Positions 39,988 to 40,118 of a DNA stretch of 40,118 nt are shown here, piece after piece. How positions within the stretch are numbered: the first letter of the stretch is position 1; every line of letters begins with the position of its first letter. This DNA comes from a virus. The stretch spans positions 1 through 40,118 of IMG/VR virus record IMGVR_UViG_3300022223_000013. One strand, 5' to 3'. The notes under the pieces were generated by a model. The model made no database searches. It had not been told where the DNA came from and saw only the letters and a list, made by a program, of their open reading frames with translations. A program made the translations under genes and the position numbers.

Positions 39988-40118
39988 CTAGCCCACATAG
40001 ACTGACGTGAGCATGGTTTGCGTCGATTCGTTCCCGGCTACGTCGTAGGAGGCCACGGTTACCCCGTAGACCGTCTTCCGCCGCACGCTCATCACCAACA
40101 TCATCGACGTTGTTCCAC
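39988..40118 (-). CDS. C-terminal end of a protein with an Fn3/Ig-like domain (5' part outside the window)
   Basis: The last 43 residues before TAG at 39988-39990 read as a beta-sandwich end: Y-G-V-T-V-A-S-Y-D-V-A-G-N-E-S-T, the typical final strands of fibronectin type III or Ig-like repeats ('Y.VTV.A.D.AGNES'). Phage virion proteins often end in such domains that stick to cell surfaces. The start and remaining domains lie to the right of the window. Confidence 0.68.
   Translation of the reverse strand, partial: GTTSMMLVMSVRRKTVYGVTVASYDVAGNESTQTMLTSVYVG

Overview
The window is a GC-rich stretch of a tailed bacteriophage genome, almost certainly a podovirus-type (short-tailed) phage of a Gram-negative host. 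The short-tail assignment rests on gene content and order: a portal, scaffold and N4-gp56-like major capsid protein, then a T7-gp11-like adaptor, a gp12/P22-gp10-like nozzle, a gp13-like small internal protein, several small virion proteins and one giant protein where T7 encodes its ejected core protein gp16. There is no tape measure, sheath or baseplate gene. A Gram-negative host follows from a nested Rz/Rz1 spanin pair with a clear lipobox. No integrase, terminase, tRNA, IS element or CRISPR array was found; the terminase is probably just outside. The host genus cannot be named from the sequence.

Nearly everything is on the minus strand, so transcription runs from high to low coordinates. 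From 40.1 to 38.3 kb lies a run of small genes: an Fn3-like C-terminus, a small membrane protein, a possibly frameshifted ORF, a stand-alone JAMM metallopeptidase, a small beta-rich protein, and an 11-codon lysine-rich micro-ORF followed by a strong terminator. From 38.2 to 29.1 kb is the head module: portal, scaffold, capsid, a beta-helix protein and other presumed structural proteins, with stable intergenic hairpins around the scaffold and capsid genes. From 29.1 to 24.1 kb is an unusual cassette of four consecutive proteins that each start with a Sec-type signal peptide and carry an even number of cysteines; the largest has a beta-helix and a LamG-like domain. From 24.1 to 20.7 kb is a lysis and accessory cassette: zinc-ribbon protein, SleB-type hydrolase, two holin-like membrane proteins, two tiny single-TM peptides sharing an identical 20-bp initiation region, a Tad2-like (DUF2829) anti-Thoeris protein, Rz with nested Rz1, a papain-like protease and a membrane-anchored SNase.

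From 20.7 to 2.2 kb is the tail and ejection module. It ends in a 4072-codon ORF carrying an N6-adenine methyltransferase and an SF2/SNF2-type helicase, the architecture of P1 DarB and other 'polyvalent' phage proteins delivered with the DNA. Inside it, in the +1 frame, is a 131-codon ORF with an excellent Shine-Dalgarno sequence. Local codon bias switches to that frame, so the giant ORF either hosts an overprinted gene or contains a pair of compensating frameshifts. From 2.2 to 0 kb a near-consensus sigma70-type promoter drives a ribbon-helix-helix regulator, a small unknown, a coiled-coil protein and a PD-(D/E)XK exonuclease cut by the left edge: a likely recombination operon.

Only two genes are on the plus strand: an AT-richer HNH endonuclease (14.5 kb) and a small secreted protein (16.3 kb). 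Both sit between late genes and look like later insertions.
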